NCBI GenBank assembly: GCA_018401355.1
Contig: JAGYLD010000024.1
Span: 1-32,148, forward strand
Reading direction: 5' to 3'
From: Bacteroidales bacterium
Lineage (GTDB): Bacteria > Bacteroidota > Bacteroidia > Bacteroidales > B18-G4
DNA: 32,148 nt
Position numbers and translations under genes: made by a program. Below, one piece after another: positions 7,692 through 16,007 of this stretch. The notes beneath the pieces were generated by a model. That model was not told the origin of the DNA. It saw nothing but the letters and a program-made list of their open reading frames with translations, and did no database searches. Every line of letters starts with the position of its first letter. The first letter of the stretch is position 1.

Positions 7692-9032
7692 ATGAACATT
7701 GTCATCGCAGGTGATGGAGAAGTGGGATTGCACCTTGCACAAGAGCTTTCCATGGAAAATCACAATATTATTATTGTCGATCCCCAGGAAGACCTGATCA
7801 GAATGGTTGAATCCCATTCTGACCTCCTTGCCATTAAAGGAGATTCCACCTCTATTGAAGTCCTTAAAAACGCCAACATCAAGAAAACAGACCTTTTGAT
7901 TTCTGTCCTGCATGATGAAAGAACAAACATCGTTACCGCTGCACTGGCCAAACAGTTGGGTGCAAAAAGGTCTATTGCCAGGGTGAACAACCTGGAATAT
8001 CTTTTACCAGCCAATTTGGCCTATTTCAGTCAGATGGGCATCGACAGCCTCGTTTGTCCGGAAGACATTGCAGCCACAGAGATCACCAGCCTGCTCAGAC
8101 AAACTGCAGCCACTGAAGTTTTTGATTTCAGCGATGGAAAGTTGTTTTTGTTCCTTATCAAGCTCGGTGAAAAAGCACCTGTTTCTGATAAAACCCTCAA
8201 CCAGATAGCACAGGAATACCCACATCTTGATTTCAGGGCTGTTGCCATTCACAGGAATTCACAAACAATCATTCCCAAAGGCAACGACAAGATCATGGTC
8301 AACGACCTGGTTTATTTAATAACAAAACCCGGTGGCATCGACTCCTTGCTTAAGCTTGGCGGTAAAACCAGGATTGATATCCGCAATGTGATGATCCTTG
8401 GAGGTGGCCGTGTTGGCCGCACCACTGCCAAAAGGCTTGAAAAAAACCTGAGTATCAAGCTTGTTGAAATGGATAAAGAAAAGAGTGCTCAGTTGGTGAA
8501 TTATCTGGAAGATACCCTCATCATCAATGGCGACGGCCGTGATATTCAGTTATTGGAAGATGAAGGAATACGAACTACTGATGCCTTCATTGCCTGCACC
8601 AACAATTCTGAAACCAACATACTGACCTGTCTGCATGCCAAAAAACTTGGTGTAAAAAGGACCATTGCGCTTGTTGAAAACATAGACTATATCGACATAT
8701 CCCAGAACCTGGGCATTGATAGTGTGATCAACAAGAAACTGGCGACTGCGAGCCATATTGTCAGATTTACCATGGATGCCGAGGTAACTTCGATCAAGTG
8801 TCTGAGTGGCATCAATGCTGAGGTTCTGGAGTTTGTTGCCAAACCCCATTCACTCATCACAAAGAAACCAATCAGCCATATGAACATGGCCAAAGGCGCC
8901 ATCATCGGAGGTATTATTCGGGGAGAAGAAAGCTTCATTGCTGTAGGCGACTTCCAGGTAGAAGAAAACGACAAGGTTGTTGTATTTTCGCTCCCTGAAG
9001 CCATTCATAAGATTGATAGATTGTTTAACTAA
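7692..9032 (+). CDS. trkA: Trk potassium uptake regulatory subunit TrkA
   Basis: Cytoplasmic NAD(H)/nucleotide-binding gating ring of the Trk potassium channel, 446 residues. It has two tandem RCK units. The first Rossmann fold opens with NIVIAGDGEVGLHLA near residue 2 and ends with a TrkA_C domain around 140-215. The second opens with VMILGGGRVGRTTAK near residue 233 and ends with a second TrkA_C domain to the C terminus. Both glycine-rich GxGxxG loops are intact. The gene is followed after 6 bases by the membrane subunit TrkH, the expected partner. Confidence 0.95.
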   Translation: MNIVIAGDGEVGLHLAQELSMENHNIIIVDPQEDLIRMVESHSDLLAIKGDSTSIEVLKNANIKKTDLLISVLHDERTNIVTAALAKQLGAKRSIARVNNLEYLLPANLAYFSQMGIDSLVCPEDIAATEITSLLRQTAATEVFDFSDGKLFLFLIKLGEKAPVSDKTLNQIAQEYPHLDFRAVAIHRNSQTIIPKGNDKIMVNDLVYLITKPGGIDSLLKLGGKTRIDIRNVMILGGGRVGRTTAKRLEKNLSIKLVEMDKEKSAQLVNYLEDTLIINGDGRDIQLLEDEGIRTTDAFIACTNNSETNILTCLHAKKLGVKRTIALVENIDYIDISQNLGIDSVINKKLATASHIVRFTMDAEVTSIKCLSGINAEVLEFVAKPHSLITKKPISHMNMAKGAIIGGIIRGEESFIAVGDFQVEENDKVVVFSLPEAIHKIDRLFN

Positions 9033-9038
9033 AGAATT

Positions 9039-10499
9039 ATGCGAAGCTGGTCAGACCTCAACATTAAGGCCATCATACAAATCATCGGATTTTTGCTTCT
9101 GATCGAGGGTTTGTTCATGCTCACAGGAATGCCCTTTTCGCTTTACTATTGTGGTAAATGTTATGCCCTGCTGATCTCCGGACTGATAACCGGGAGTATC
9201 GGAGCAATTTTGTGGCTCAGCATGCGTAAACGTGCTGATAAGACTATCGGTAAAAGAGAAGGATATATCATTGTGACCTTTACATGGATTATCATCTCAT
9301 TATTCGGCACCTTACCATTTATCATTTCCGGTGCCATCCCCAACTTTACAGACGCCTTTTTTGAAACGATTTCGGGATTTACAACCACAGGGGCAACCAT
9401 ACTTATCGATATAGAATCTGTTCCCAAAGGCATTTTATTCTGGCGCAGTATGACACACTGGATCGGCGGAATGGGTATCATTGTGCTATCTGTAGCCATC
9501 CTTCCCATCCTGGGTATTGGAGGAATGCAGTTATACGCTGCAGAGATGCCGGGCCCCACCAAAGATAAACTACATCCAAGGATCACCCAGACAGCCAAAA
9601 GATTGTGGGGTATCTATGTACTTTTCACCATTGTAGAAACTGTATTGCTTCTTTCAGGAGGCATGAGTCTTTTTGACGCCCTTTGCCATACCTTTGGCAC
9701 TGTTGCTACCGGGGGGTTTTCAACACAAAATTCATCCATTGCAGAATTTTCCCCATACATCCAGTATGTGATCATCGTTTTTATGTTCCTGGCAGGAACC
9801 AACTTCACATTGCATTATTTCTTATTGCACGGACAGTTTAAAAAGGTATGGAAAAACGAGGAATACCGGTATTATATCTATCTTATCCTCATAACAGGTG
9901 CCATCATTACCGGCATTTTAACCTTTCTTGACAATGATCCTTTTGAAAAAGCCTTTAGAGATGCCTTGTTTCAGGTTGTTTCCATCATTACAACAACCGG
10001 TTATATCACCGATGATTACCTGTTATGGCCCAACATGCTTTGGATCATCATCTTATTGCTCATGTTCGTTGGAGGCATGGCCGGGTCCACAGGTGGAGGC
10101 ATAAAAGTTGTCAGGCAATTGCTGCTTTTTAAAAACAGCTCCCTGGAATTGAAACGGTTGATACACCCACAGGCCATTATCCCGGTCAGATTGAGTGGCA
10201 AAGCCGTCTCACAGGATATCATCTTCAAGGTGATGGCATTTTTTCTGCTTTACATCATCATCTTTGCCTTTGGAACCCTGGTTATGTCATTTATGGGGCT
10301 TGATTTTGAATCTGCGCTGGGTTCTGCAGCAGCAACCCTGGGCAATATCGGACCTGGTATTGGCATGGTTGGACCTGTTGGAAACTACGCAGAAATACCT
10401 GTTGCAGGAAAATGGTTTCTTTCGTTCCTCATGTTGCTCGGACGCCTGGAATTGTTTACAGTGCTGATATTAATGACAGCAGCCTTTTGGAAAAAATAA
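9039..10499 (+). CDS. trkH: Trk potassium uptake membrane subunit TrkH
   Basis: Inner-membrane potassium channel subunit, 486 residues, of the TrkH/KtrB/HKT superfamily. Four pore-loop units are recognisable by their selectivity-filter sequences: SGFTTTGATIL, GTVATGGFSTQN, IITTTGYITDD and LGNIGPGIG, each flanked by hydrophobic helices. The two extra N-terminal helices typical of TrkH are present. It is transcribed with trkA (6-base gap), so channel and gating ring are made together for potassium uptake and osmotic or turgor control. Confidence 0.95.
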   Translation: MRSWSDLNIKAIIQIIGFLLLIEGLFMLTGMPFSLYYCGKCYALLISGLITGSIGAILWLSMRKRADKTIGKREGYIIVTFTWIIISLFGTLPFIISGAIPNFTDAFFETISGFTTTGATILIDIESVPKGILFWRSMTHWIGGMGIIVLSVAILPILGIGGMQLYAAEMPGPTKDKLHPRITQTAKRLWGIYVLFTIVETVLLLSGGMSLFDALCHTFGTVATGGFSTQNSSIAEFSPYIQYVIIVFMFLAGTNFTLHYFLLHGQFKKVWKNEEYRYYIYLILITGAIITGILTFLDNDPFEKAFRDALFQVVSIITTTGYITDDYLLWPNMLWIIILLLMFVGGMAGSTGGGIKVVRQLLLFKNSSLELKRLIHPQAIIPVRLSGKAVSQDIIFKVMAFFLLYIIIFAFGTLVMSFMGLDFESALGSAAATLGNIGPGIGMVGPVGNYAEIPVAGKWFLSFLMLLGRLELFTVLILMTAAFWKK

Positions 10500-10518
10500 G
10501 GCTGCAACTGGAAAATAT

Positions 10519-10526
10519 TAACTTTG
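10519..10526 (+). promoter_or_regulatory. Putative -7 element before glycosyltransferase operon
   Basis: TAACTTTG matches the Bacteroidota -7 consensus, 22 bases before the ATG at 10549. A TTTG occurs at 10486-10489, but that is about 10 bases too far for a normal -33 element, so only the -7 part is supported. Confidence 0.4.
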
Positions 10527-10548
10527 CAAATTACTAATCTGGCCATTC

Positions 10549-11313
10549 ATGCCGAAGATATCTGTTGTTATAATAACCTTTAACGAGGAAAAAAATATCA
10601 AAAGATGCCTCAACTCCGTTGGGGAAATTGCCGATGAAATTGTGGTTGTTGATTCTTTCTCATCAGACGGGACAAAAAAGATATGTCAGGAATATAAGGT
10701 CAAATTCCTGGAAAATACCTTTGAAGGACATATTGAGCAAAAGAATTTCGCTATCAGGCATGCTTCATACCCGCATATCCTGTCGCTTGATGCTGACGAG
10801 GCTGTTTCTGAAGAACTTAAGGCCTCCATCCTGGAAGTTAAAGAGAACTGGAACCATGATGGCTACTATTTTAACCGCCTCACCAATTATTGCGGAAAGT
10901 GGATCTACTATTGTGATTGGTATCCCGACCGTAAACTGCGGTTGTGGGACAGCAGGAAAGGATCATGGCAGGGTGTTAATCCACATGATAAATTTTTAAT
11001 GCAGGATGGCAGCACCACAAAATTCCTTAAAGGAAACCTTTTACATTATTCCTTTTACACCATCGACCAGCATATGGAACAGATCAACAAGTTTTCCAGC
11101 ATCAGAGCCAGGGAGATGTTTAAAGCAGGAAGAAAAACCAATAGTTTTTACATATATTTCAGCCCGTTGTTTAAGTTCATTAAGAGCTATGTTATCAAAC
11201 TTGGTTTCCTGGACGGGTTTTACGGATATGTGATCTGCCGGAACTCAGCCCATTCCAACTTCCTGAAATATGCCAAGCTAAAAGTATTAAACCAATCGCG
11301 AAAGGAATCCTGA
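10549..11313 (+). CDS. Glycosyltransferase family 2 (WaaE/KdtX-like)
   Basis: Cytoplasmic-face GT-A glycosyltransferase, 254 residues. The N terminus ISVVIITFNEEKNI and the VVVDSFSSDGT segment form the nucleotide-sugar site, and the metal-binding DxD-type motif is LDADE (Asp81-Asp83). The overall length and the KLRLWDSRKG and NPHDKF segments resemble the WaaE/KdtX group of LPS-core glucosyltransferases. A basic C-terminal part probably associates with the membrane. A GT4 enzyme gene follows after 5 bases, then an O-antigen ligase-like gene, so it probably adds a sugar during LPS core or O-chain assembly. Donor and acceptor cannot be read from the sequence. Confidence 0.87.
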   Translation: MPKISVVIITFNEEKNIKRCLNSVGEIADEIVVVDSFSSDGTKKICQEYKVKFLENTFEGHIEQKNFAIRHASYPHILSLDADEAVSEELKASILEVKENWNHDGYYFNRLTNYCGKWIYYCDWYPDRKLRLWDSRKGSWQGVNPHDKFLMQDGSTTKFLKGNLLHYSFYTIDQHMEQINKFSSIRAREMFKAGRKTNSFYIYFSPLFKFIKSYVIKLGFLDGFYGYVICRNSAHSNFLKYAKLKVLNQSRKES

Positions 11314-11318
11314 AGGCC

Positions 11319-12404
11319 ATGAAGGTCTGTTTTATCAATACCAACAAAGCATGGGGCGGAGGTGAAAAATGGCACCTTGAGATGGCCTGCCAACTTTCCC
11401 TGAAAGGATATGAAGTAAGCTTTTTGACCCATCCTGACAGTATCCTGAATACAAGGCTTACCCAGGCGGCCATCATAACAAAACACGTGAAAACAGGCAA
11501 CCTTGGCTTTCTTAATTTGCTAAGGATCTGCAGGATACGTAAAATTCTCGATAAGTTAAGGCCTGACATTGTCATCATCAACCTACCATCCGACCTGAAA
11601 GTGGCAGGAAGGGCTGCCAGGAAAGCCGGTGTAAAAAAGATCATTTATCGCCGGGGCAGTGCCATTCCTATCAAAAACACCTGTCTAAACAGGATCATTT
11701 TCAGAAAATATACCGATTATATTCTTGCCAACTCTGAGGAAACCAAAAAGACGATCCTGGAAAACAACCCAAAGCTCATTGATCCGAAAAAAATAAAAAT
11801 AATCTATAATGGTATAGACCTGAAGGAATATCCTGCCACAATGCCCACTGACCGCTTTGATAAGGCAAGCGGGAAAATCATCCTGGGCAACCTGGCACGT
11901 TTTTCATTTCAAAAAGGCCATGATAAATTAATAGGTGTTGCCGAAATACTAAAAAACAAAGGGCTGGATTTCCATCTTTACCTTGCTGGTGACGGCGAGC
12001 TTTTGGAAAACATCCAAAGCATGGTTTCTGATAAAAGGCTTGAGGATCATGTGACCTTTCTTGGTTTCACAGAGGACACGGTATCCTTTTTAAACAAGAT
12101 AGATATCCTTCTTATGACCTCGATCTGGGAAGGTTTCGGCTACGCCATCGCTGAAGCCATGGCATGTTTCAAACCCGTTGTTGGTTTTGACATAAGCAGC
12201 AATCCTGAACTGATCAGAAACAATACAAACGGCATGCTTGTCGAACCTTTTGACATTAATTCTTTTGCGGAGAGGGTGATAGAATTATCAGGAAATGTAT
12301 CTTTGAGGAAAGAAATGGGAACCCATGGAAGGAAGATGGTCGAAGAGCGTTTTTCGCTGAACAGTGTTGTTGTTGAATTTGAAAAATTTATCTCAGAAAT
12401 ATGA
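11319..12404 (+). CDS. Glycosyltransferase family 4
   Basis: GT-B fold glycosyltransferase of 361 residues, acting at the cytoplasmic side of the inner membrane. The N-terminal acceptor domain contains the WGGGEKWHLEMA segment, a variant of the usual GGxE acceptor loop. The donor domain begins near residue 185 with a LGNLARFSFQKG strand-turn typical of GT4. The C-terminal EX7E motif is Glu271-Glu279 in WEGFGYAIAEAM. The gene lies 5 bases after the GT2 gene, and its stop overlaps the O-antigen ligase start by 4 bases (ATGA), so the three are coupled. The sugar transferred is unknown. Confidence 0.88.
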   Translation: MKVCFINTNKAWGGGEKWHLEMACQLSLKGYEVSFLTHPDSILNTRLTQAAIITKHVKTGNLGFLNLLRICRIRKILDKLRPDIVIINLPSDLKVAGRAARKAGVKKIIYRRGSAIPIKNTCLNRIIFRKYTDYILANSEETKKTILENNPKLIDPKKIKIIYNGIDLKEYPATMPTDRFDKASGKIILGNLARFSFQKGHDKLIGVAEILKNKGLDFHLYLAGDGELLENIQSMVSDKRLEDHVTFLGFTEDTVSFLNKIDILLMTSIWEGFGYAIAEAMACFKPVVGFDISSNPELIRNNTNGMLVEPFDINSFAERVIELSGNVSLRKEMGTHGRKMVEERFSLNSVVVEFEKFISEI

Positions 12405-14080
12405 ACAAAAAGGTTTTATCATCAAAAAAAATCCTGGAATACCTCTATTTGTTTGGTATAATGCTGATGCTGGCAGCCCTGCCACTATCAAAATATTTTA
12501 TGAGTGTGGCCCAGTTTGTATTGGGGGGAACAGTCTTACTTGAATTTTACAAAGCATCTGCTTTGAAATCTATTCTCAGCAAGCGTCCGCCAGTAGCAAG
12601 GATTGTACTGGCTGTGCCTCTGGCTATTTTCCTTTTTGTTGATGCTTTTGTTTCGGTATTCCAAAAATTCCTTAGAAAAGAAAACCTTCCGGCCATCATC
12701 CTGGCTTCCATCTACCTGATGCACCTTGCAGGCCTTGCATTTACCTCTGATTACATGTATGCTTTAAAAGACTTAAGGATCAAGTTGCCCATCCTCATAC
12801 TTCCAATCATTTTTTCAGTTTCAGAACCATTAAAAACAACCCGTTTTTATAATCTTTTACTTTTATTTATTGCGGCAGTCTTCGCAGCCACCATCATCTG
12901 TACAGGTGTTTATATCCAGGGTAATATCAATGACATACGTGATATCTCCATATTTATCTCCCACATCCGCTTCGGGCTTTTAATAGCATTTGCTTTCTTC
13001 ATTCTCACTTATTTGATTTACAGGAATGATTTGTTTCCTAAACTTTGGAAAGCTGTTTTCATTGCACTTGCAGCCTGGTTCCTGATTTACCTTCTTTTTA
13101 CTGCTTCCTTTACAGGATTGGCCATTATCATAATCACTTCTATTATCTTCCTGTTATATTATGTTTTAAAGCAAAAAAGGAAATATATCAATGCTGGCAT
13201 CATCGGCTTACTGATAATTATGATCCTTACCGGTTTTTTCTACATACGCAGTATTTATCAGGATGTGAACACCCTTAAGGAAGTTAACCTTGAGAACCTT
13301 GATAAATATTCTGCAAAAGGAAGTATTTACTGGCATGATTATTCCAACAAGGAAACTGAAAATGGCCATTATGTTTGGTTATACATTGCCAACAATGAAC
13401 TGAAAGAAGCCTGGAATGAGCGTTCTTCAAGTGATTACAATGGTAAAGATAATAAAGGCCAACAATTGAAGTTCACACTTTTCAGATATATGACATCCAA
13501 GGGTTTAAGAAAAGATGCCGCAGGCATGAAAAAGCTTACAGATAAAGACATTGAGAATGTTGAAAATGGTATAGCAAGCATCGTTTACATGGAAAAACCT
13601 GTTTTCTATGTACGTATTTACAAAACCATATGGGCGTTAAACAGATATGAATACACAGGAAACGCCAGTGGCAACTCCTTATTACAAAGACTGGAATACT
13701 GGAAAGCTTCACTGGGCATCATCAAAAACCACTGGAAGCTGGGCGTGGGCACCGGCGATCTGCCTAATGCCTTTGAGGAACAATACAACAACATGAACAC
13801 CTCCCTGGAAGATAAGTACCAGTGGCGTTCACATAACCAGTTCCTGGCCATCTTTGTTGGATTTGGGATTTTTGGTTTGTTGTGGTTTATTTTCGCACTC
13901 ATTTATCCTGGTTGGAAACTCAGGAAATTTCACGATTATCTGTATGCTGTGTTTTTTGCCATCATAATCCTGTCCATGCTTACAGAAGATACCATTGAAA
14001 CACAGGCAGGCGCTACGATCTTTGCATTTTTCAGTTCTCTGTTGCTCTTCGGAAGGTCTGACAAAAAACCGGAAAAGTAA
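12401..14080 (+). CDS. O-antigen ligase/polymerase-family membrane protein
   Basis: Polytopic inner-membrane protein of 559 residues of the O-antigen ligase (WaaL/Wzy, Wzy_C) superfamily. About ten hydrophobic segments lie in the first 285 residues, followed by an unusually long soluble loop of roughly 185 residues (about 285-470). Next comes the RSHNQFLAI segment with His478, the conserved His of the ligase family, and then the last helices. WaaL enzymes join lipid-linked O-chain to lipid A-core in the periplasm, and Wzy polymerases extend the chain; the sequence alone does not separate them. The start overlaps the GT4 gene by 4 bases. The gene converges on ispG with a 3-base gap. Confidence 0.8.
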   Translation: MNKKVLSSKKILEYLYLFGIMLMLAALPLSKYFMSVAQFVLGGTVLLEFYKASALKSILSKRPPVARIVLAVPLAIFLFVDAFVSVFQKFLRKENLPAIILASIYLMHLAGLAFTSDYMYALKDLRIKLPILILPIIFSVSEPLKTTRFYNLLLLFIAAVFAATIICTGVYIQGNINDIRDISIFISHIRFGLLIAFAFFILTYLIYRNDLFPKLWKAVFIALAAWFLIYLLFTASFTGLAIIIITSIIFLLYYVLKQKRKYINAGIIGLLIIMILTGFFYIRSIYQDVNTLKEVNLENLDKYSAKGSIYWHDYSNKETENGHYVWLYIANNELKEAWNERSSSDYNGKDNKGQQLKFTLFRYMTSKGLRKDAAGMKKLTDKDIENVENGIASIVYMEKPVFYVRIYKTIWALNRYEYTGNASGNSLLQRLEYWKASLGIIKNHWKLGVGTGDLPNAFEEQYNNMNTSLEDKYQWRSHNQFLAIFVGFGIFGLLWFIFALIYPGWKLRKFHDYLYAVFFAIIILSMLTEDTIETQAGATIFAFFSSLLLFGRSDKKPEK

Positions 14081-14083
14081 TGA

Positions 14084-15838
14084 TCATTTCCAGTCGCCAT
14101 TGATTTTGATAAGCTCAACCAAAGCTTCAATGGCTTTTTCTTCAGGAATATTTTTTTTGACAATTTGTTGCTTGTGGTATAAAGTTACCTTTCCAGGTCC
14201 AGAACCCACATATCCATAGTCAGCGTCCGCCATCTCGCCCGGCCCGTTGACAATGCATCCCATTACAGCGATTTTCAAACCCTTCAGCCCACTGGTTTTC
14301 TCGCGAACTTCTGACAGCACTTTTTCGATGTTGAACAATGTCCTTCCGCAGGAAGGGCAGGCTATGTATTCTGTTTTGAATATCCTGAGCCGCAGGAACT
14401 GAAGTATGGAGAAAGATGTTTCCAGTATCAGTTTTTCATCTCCCTCTGATGTTGTATCCAGCCAGATACCATCTCCAAAACCATCCATCAAGCTTGCAGA
14501 CAAAACAGCACTTGCAAAATAAAAAAATGACTCTCCGTGTTGTTCTTTATTTTTTATCTTCAGGATAACAGGATGATTGATTTTATGATGTTTTAAAAAA
14601 CTGTTAAAATGTCGAAAAGCTTCCCTTGTCTTATTATCCGTACTCTCCAGGATAAGAATAGCATTCTGAATATTTTTCAGGGCATTTGTATCAATCGACT
14701 CCCTATTAGCCTCATCAATTAGCAAGAACTCCGGAGTTTTTCCATCACCCGGCAAGTATGCCCTGGATGCATCAATAAGCTTATACTCTCTGGCTTCCAG
14801 CTTTAAAGTGTTCAAGCCGGTATCAATGATATCGGGAAAGATATTATTATCAATATTTCCAGGATCCCGTGAGATGATAACAGGCTTCCCGTCGCCACCA
14901 GTAAAACCAGTCTGAATGGTTTCCCTGCCTGTGAAATCCGTTTTCATTGCCTGCTTTACAGGATCCAATAACCTCATGTATTCAAAGGGTTTCACAATCA
15001 TTCTTGCAACCGGCAATTCCTTTTCCGGTGCTTCAGTAAGAGAAACACGGATTGTATCACCGATGCCATCGGCCAGCAGTGCACCGATGCCGGCTGCAGA
15101 TCGTATCCGGCCATCCCATTCATTTCCAGCTTCAGTCACCCCCAGATGGAGCGGGTAATACATACCTTCAGAAAGCATCTTCTCAACCAGCATCCGGGTT
15201 GCATAAACCATGATCCTGACATCGCTGGCTTTCATCGAAAATACCAGGTTATGGAAATCCTGTTCGCTGCATATCCTGGCAAACTCAAGGGCTGACTCTA
15301 CCATTCCAAGGGGGGTATTGCCGTATCTGTTGATGATACGTTGAGAAAGAGACCCATGGTTTGTGCCTATGCGGATGACAGTGTTGTTTTTCCTGCAAAT
15401 ATCCAGCAGCGGTTCCATCCTGGAAGCAATTTTCTTAAGCTCTTCCCGGTATTGCTGATCAGAAAAAGAACCTGTACTCCTGTCCAAATAGTTCCCGGGA
15501 TTTAACCTTACCTTCTCAACAATTTGAGCTGCTACTTCAGCCGCCTTCGGCTGGAAATGAATGTCGGCGATGATAGGAACCCGGTATCCCCTTTTTCGAA
15601 GTTCGTTTTTTATGATTTCAAGGTGCCGGGCTTCCCTGACTCCCTGGGCTGTGATCCTGACCATCTCAGCCCCGGCATCTGACAAACGCATGCACTGATC
15701 CACCGTGGCCATGGTATCCATAGTATCTGTGTTGGTCATAGACTGGATCCTTACAGGATAATCGCCTCCCAGTAAAAGCCCACCGATGGATACAACTTTA
15801 GATCTGTAAAAGCGGTCTGAAGTTATGCTGTCTTTCAT
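14084..15838 (-). CDS. ispG: 4-hydroxy-3-methylbut-2-enyl diphosphate synthase, long form
   Basis: Penultimate step of the MEP isoprenoid pathway: reductive ring opening of MEcPP to HMBPP by a 4Fe-4S enzyme. The 584-residue length shows the long form found in Bacteroidota, Chlamydiae and plants, with an extra domain (about residues 265-465) inserted between the N-terminal TIM barrel and the C-terminal cluster domain. Cluster ligands are intact: Cys494 and Cys497 in CPSCGRT, Cys528 in MGCIVNGPGE, and Glu535 as the expected fourth ligand. The N terminus shows the VKVGGV-like VVSIGGLLLGGDYPVRIQSM region. It is a single gene, convergent with the O-antigen ligase gene and divergent from porZ. Confidence 0.95.
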   Translation of the reverse strand: MKDSITSDRFYRSKVVSIGGLLLGGDYPVRIQSMTNTDTMDTMATVDQCMRLSDAGAEMVRITAQGVREARHLEIIKNELRKRGYRVPIIADIHFQPKAAEVAAQIVEKVRLNPGNYLDRSTGSFSDQQYREELKKIASRMEPLLDICRKNNTVIRIGTNHGSLSQRIINRYGNTPLGMVESALEFARICSEQDFHNLVFSMKASDVRIMVYATRMLVEKMLSEGMYYPLHLGVTEAGNEWDGRIRSAAGIGALLADGIGDTIRVSLTEAPEKELPVARMIVKPFEYMRLLDPVKQAMKTDFTGRETIQTGFTGGDGKPVIISRDPGNIDNNIFPDIIDTGLNTLKLEAREYKLIDASRAYLPGDGKTPEFLLIDEANRESIDTNALKNIQNAILILESTDNKTREAFRHFNSFLKHHKINHPVILKIKNKEQHGESFFYFASAVLSASLMDGFGDGIWLDTTSEGDEKLILETSFSILQFLRLRIFKTEYIACPSCGRTLFNIEKVLSEVREKTSGLKGLKIAVMGCIVNGPGEMADADYGYVGSGPGKVTLYHKQQIVKKNIPEEKAIEALVELIKINGDWK

Positions 15839-15972
15839 TATTTAAAACCTCCGGGAAATAGCAAAAATACTCAACTCGTATGTTATATTCCATTAATTTT
15901 GAAGATCCTTATCAGGATGAGGGTGATAACACCCGTCATCAACAATAAATATACTGATTTATAGTTTAAGAA

Positions 15973-15980
15973 TATACTTG
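15973..15980 (+). promoter_or_regulatory. Putative -7 element of porZ
   Basis: TATACTTG differs from the Bacteroidota -7 consensus by one base and ends 27 bases before the porZ ATG at 16008. The rest of the divergent gap 15839-16007 has two small hairpins (ATCCT/AGGAT at about 15905-15918 and GGGTG/CACCC at about 15921-15934) of unknown meaning. Confidence 0.3.
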
Positions 15981-16007
15981 CAGAAAAAAATATTGAATCC
16001 GTTTCTT

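Noticed and set aside
15978-16007. TTG start giving a PorZ longer by 10 residues
   Set aside because: The extension precedes a clean signal peptide starting at the ATG at 16008 and overlaps the putative -7 element.
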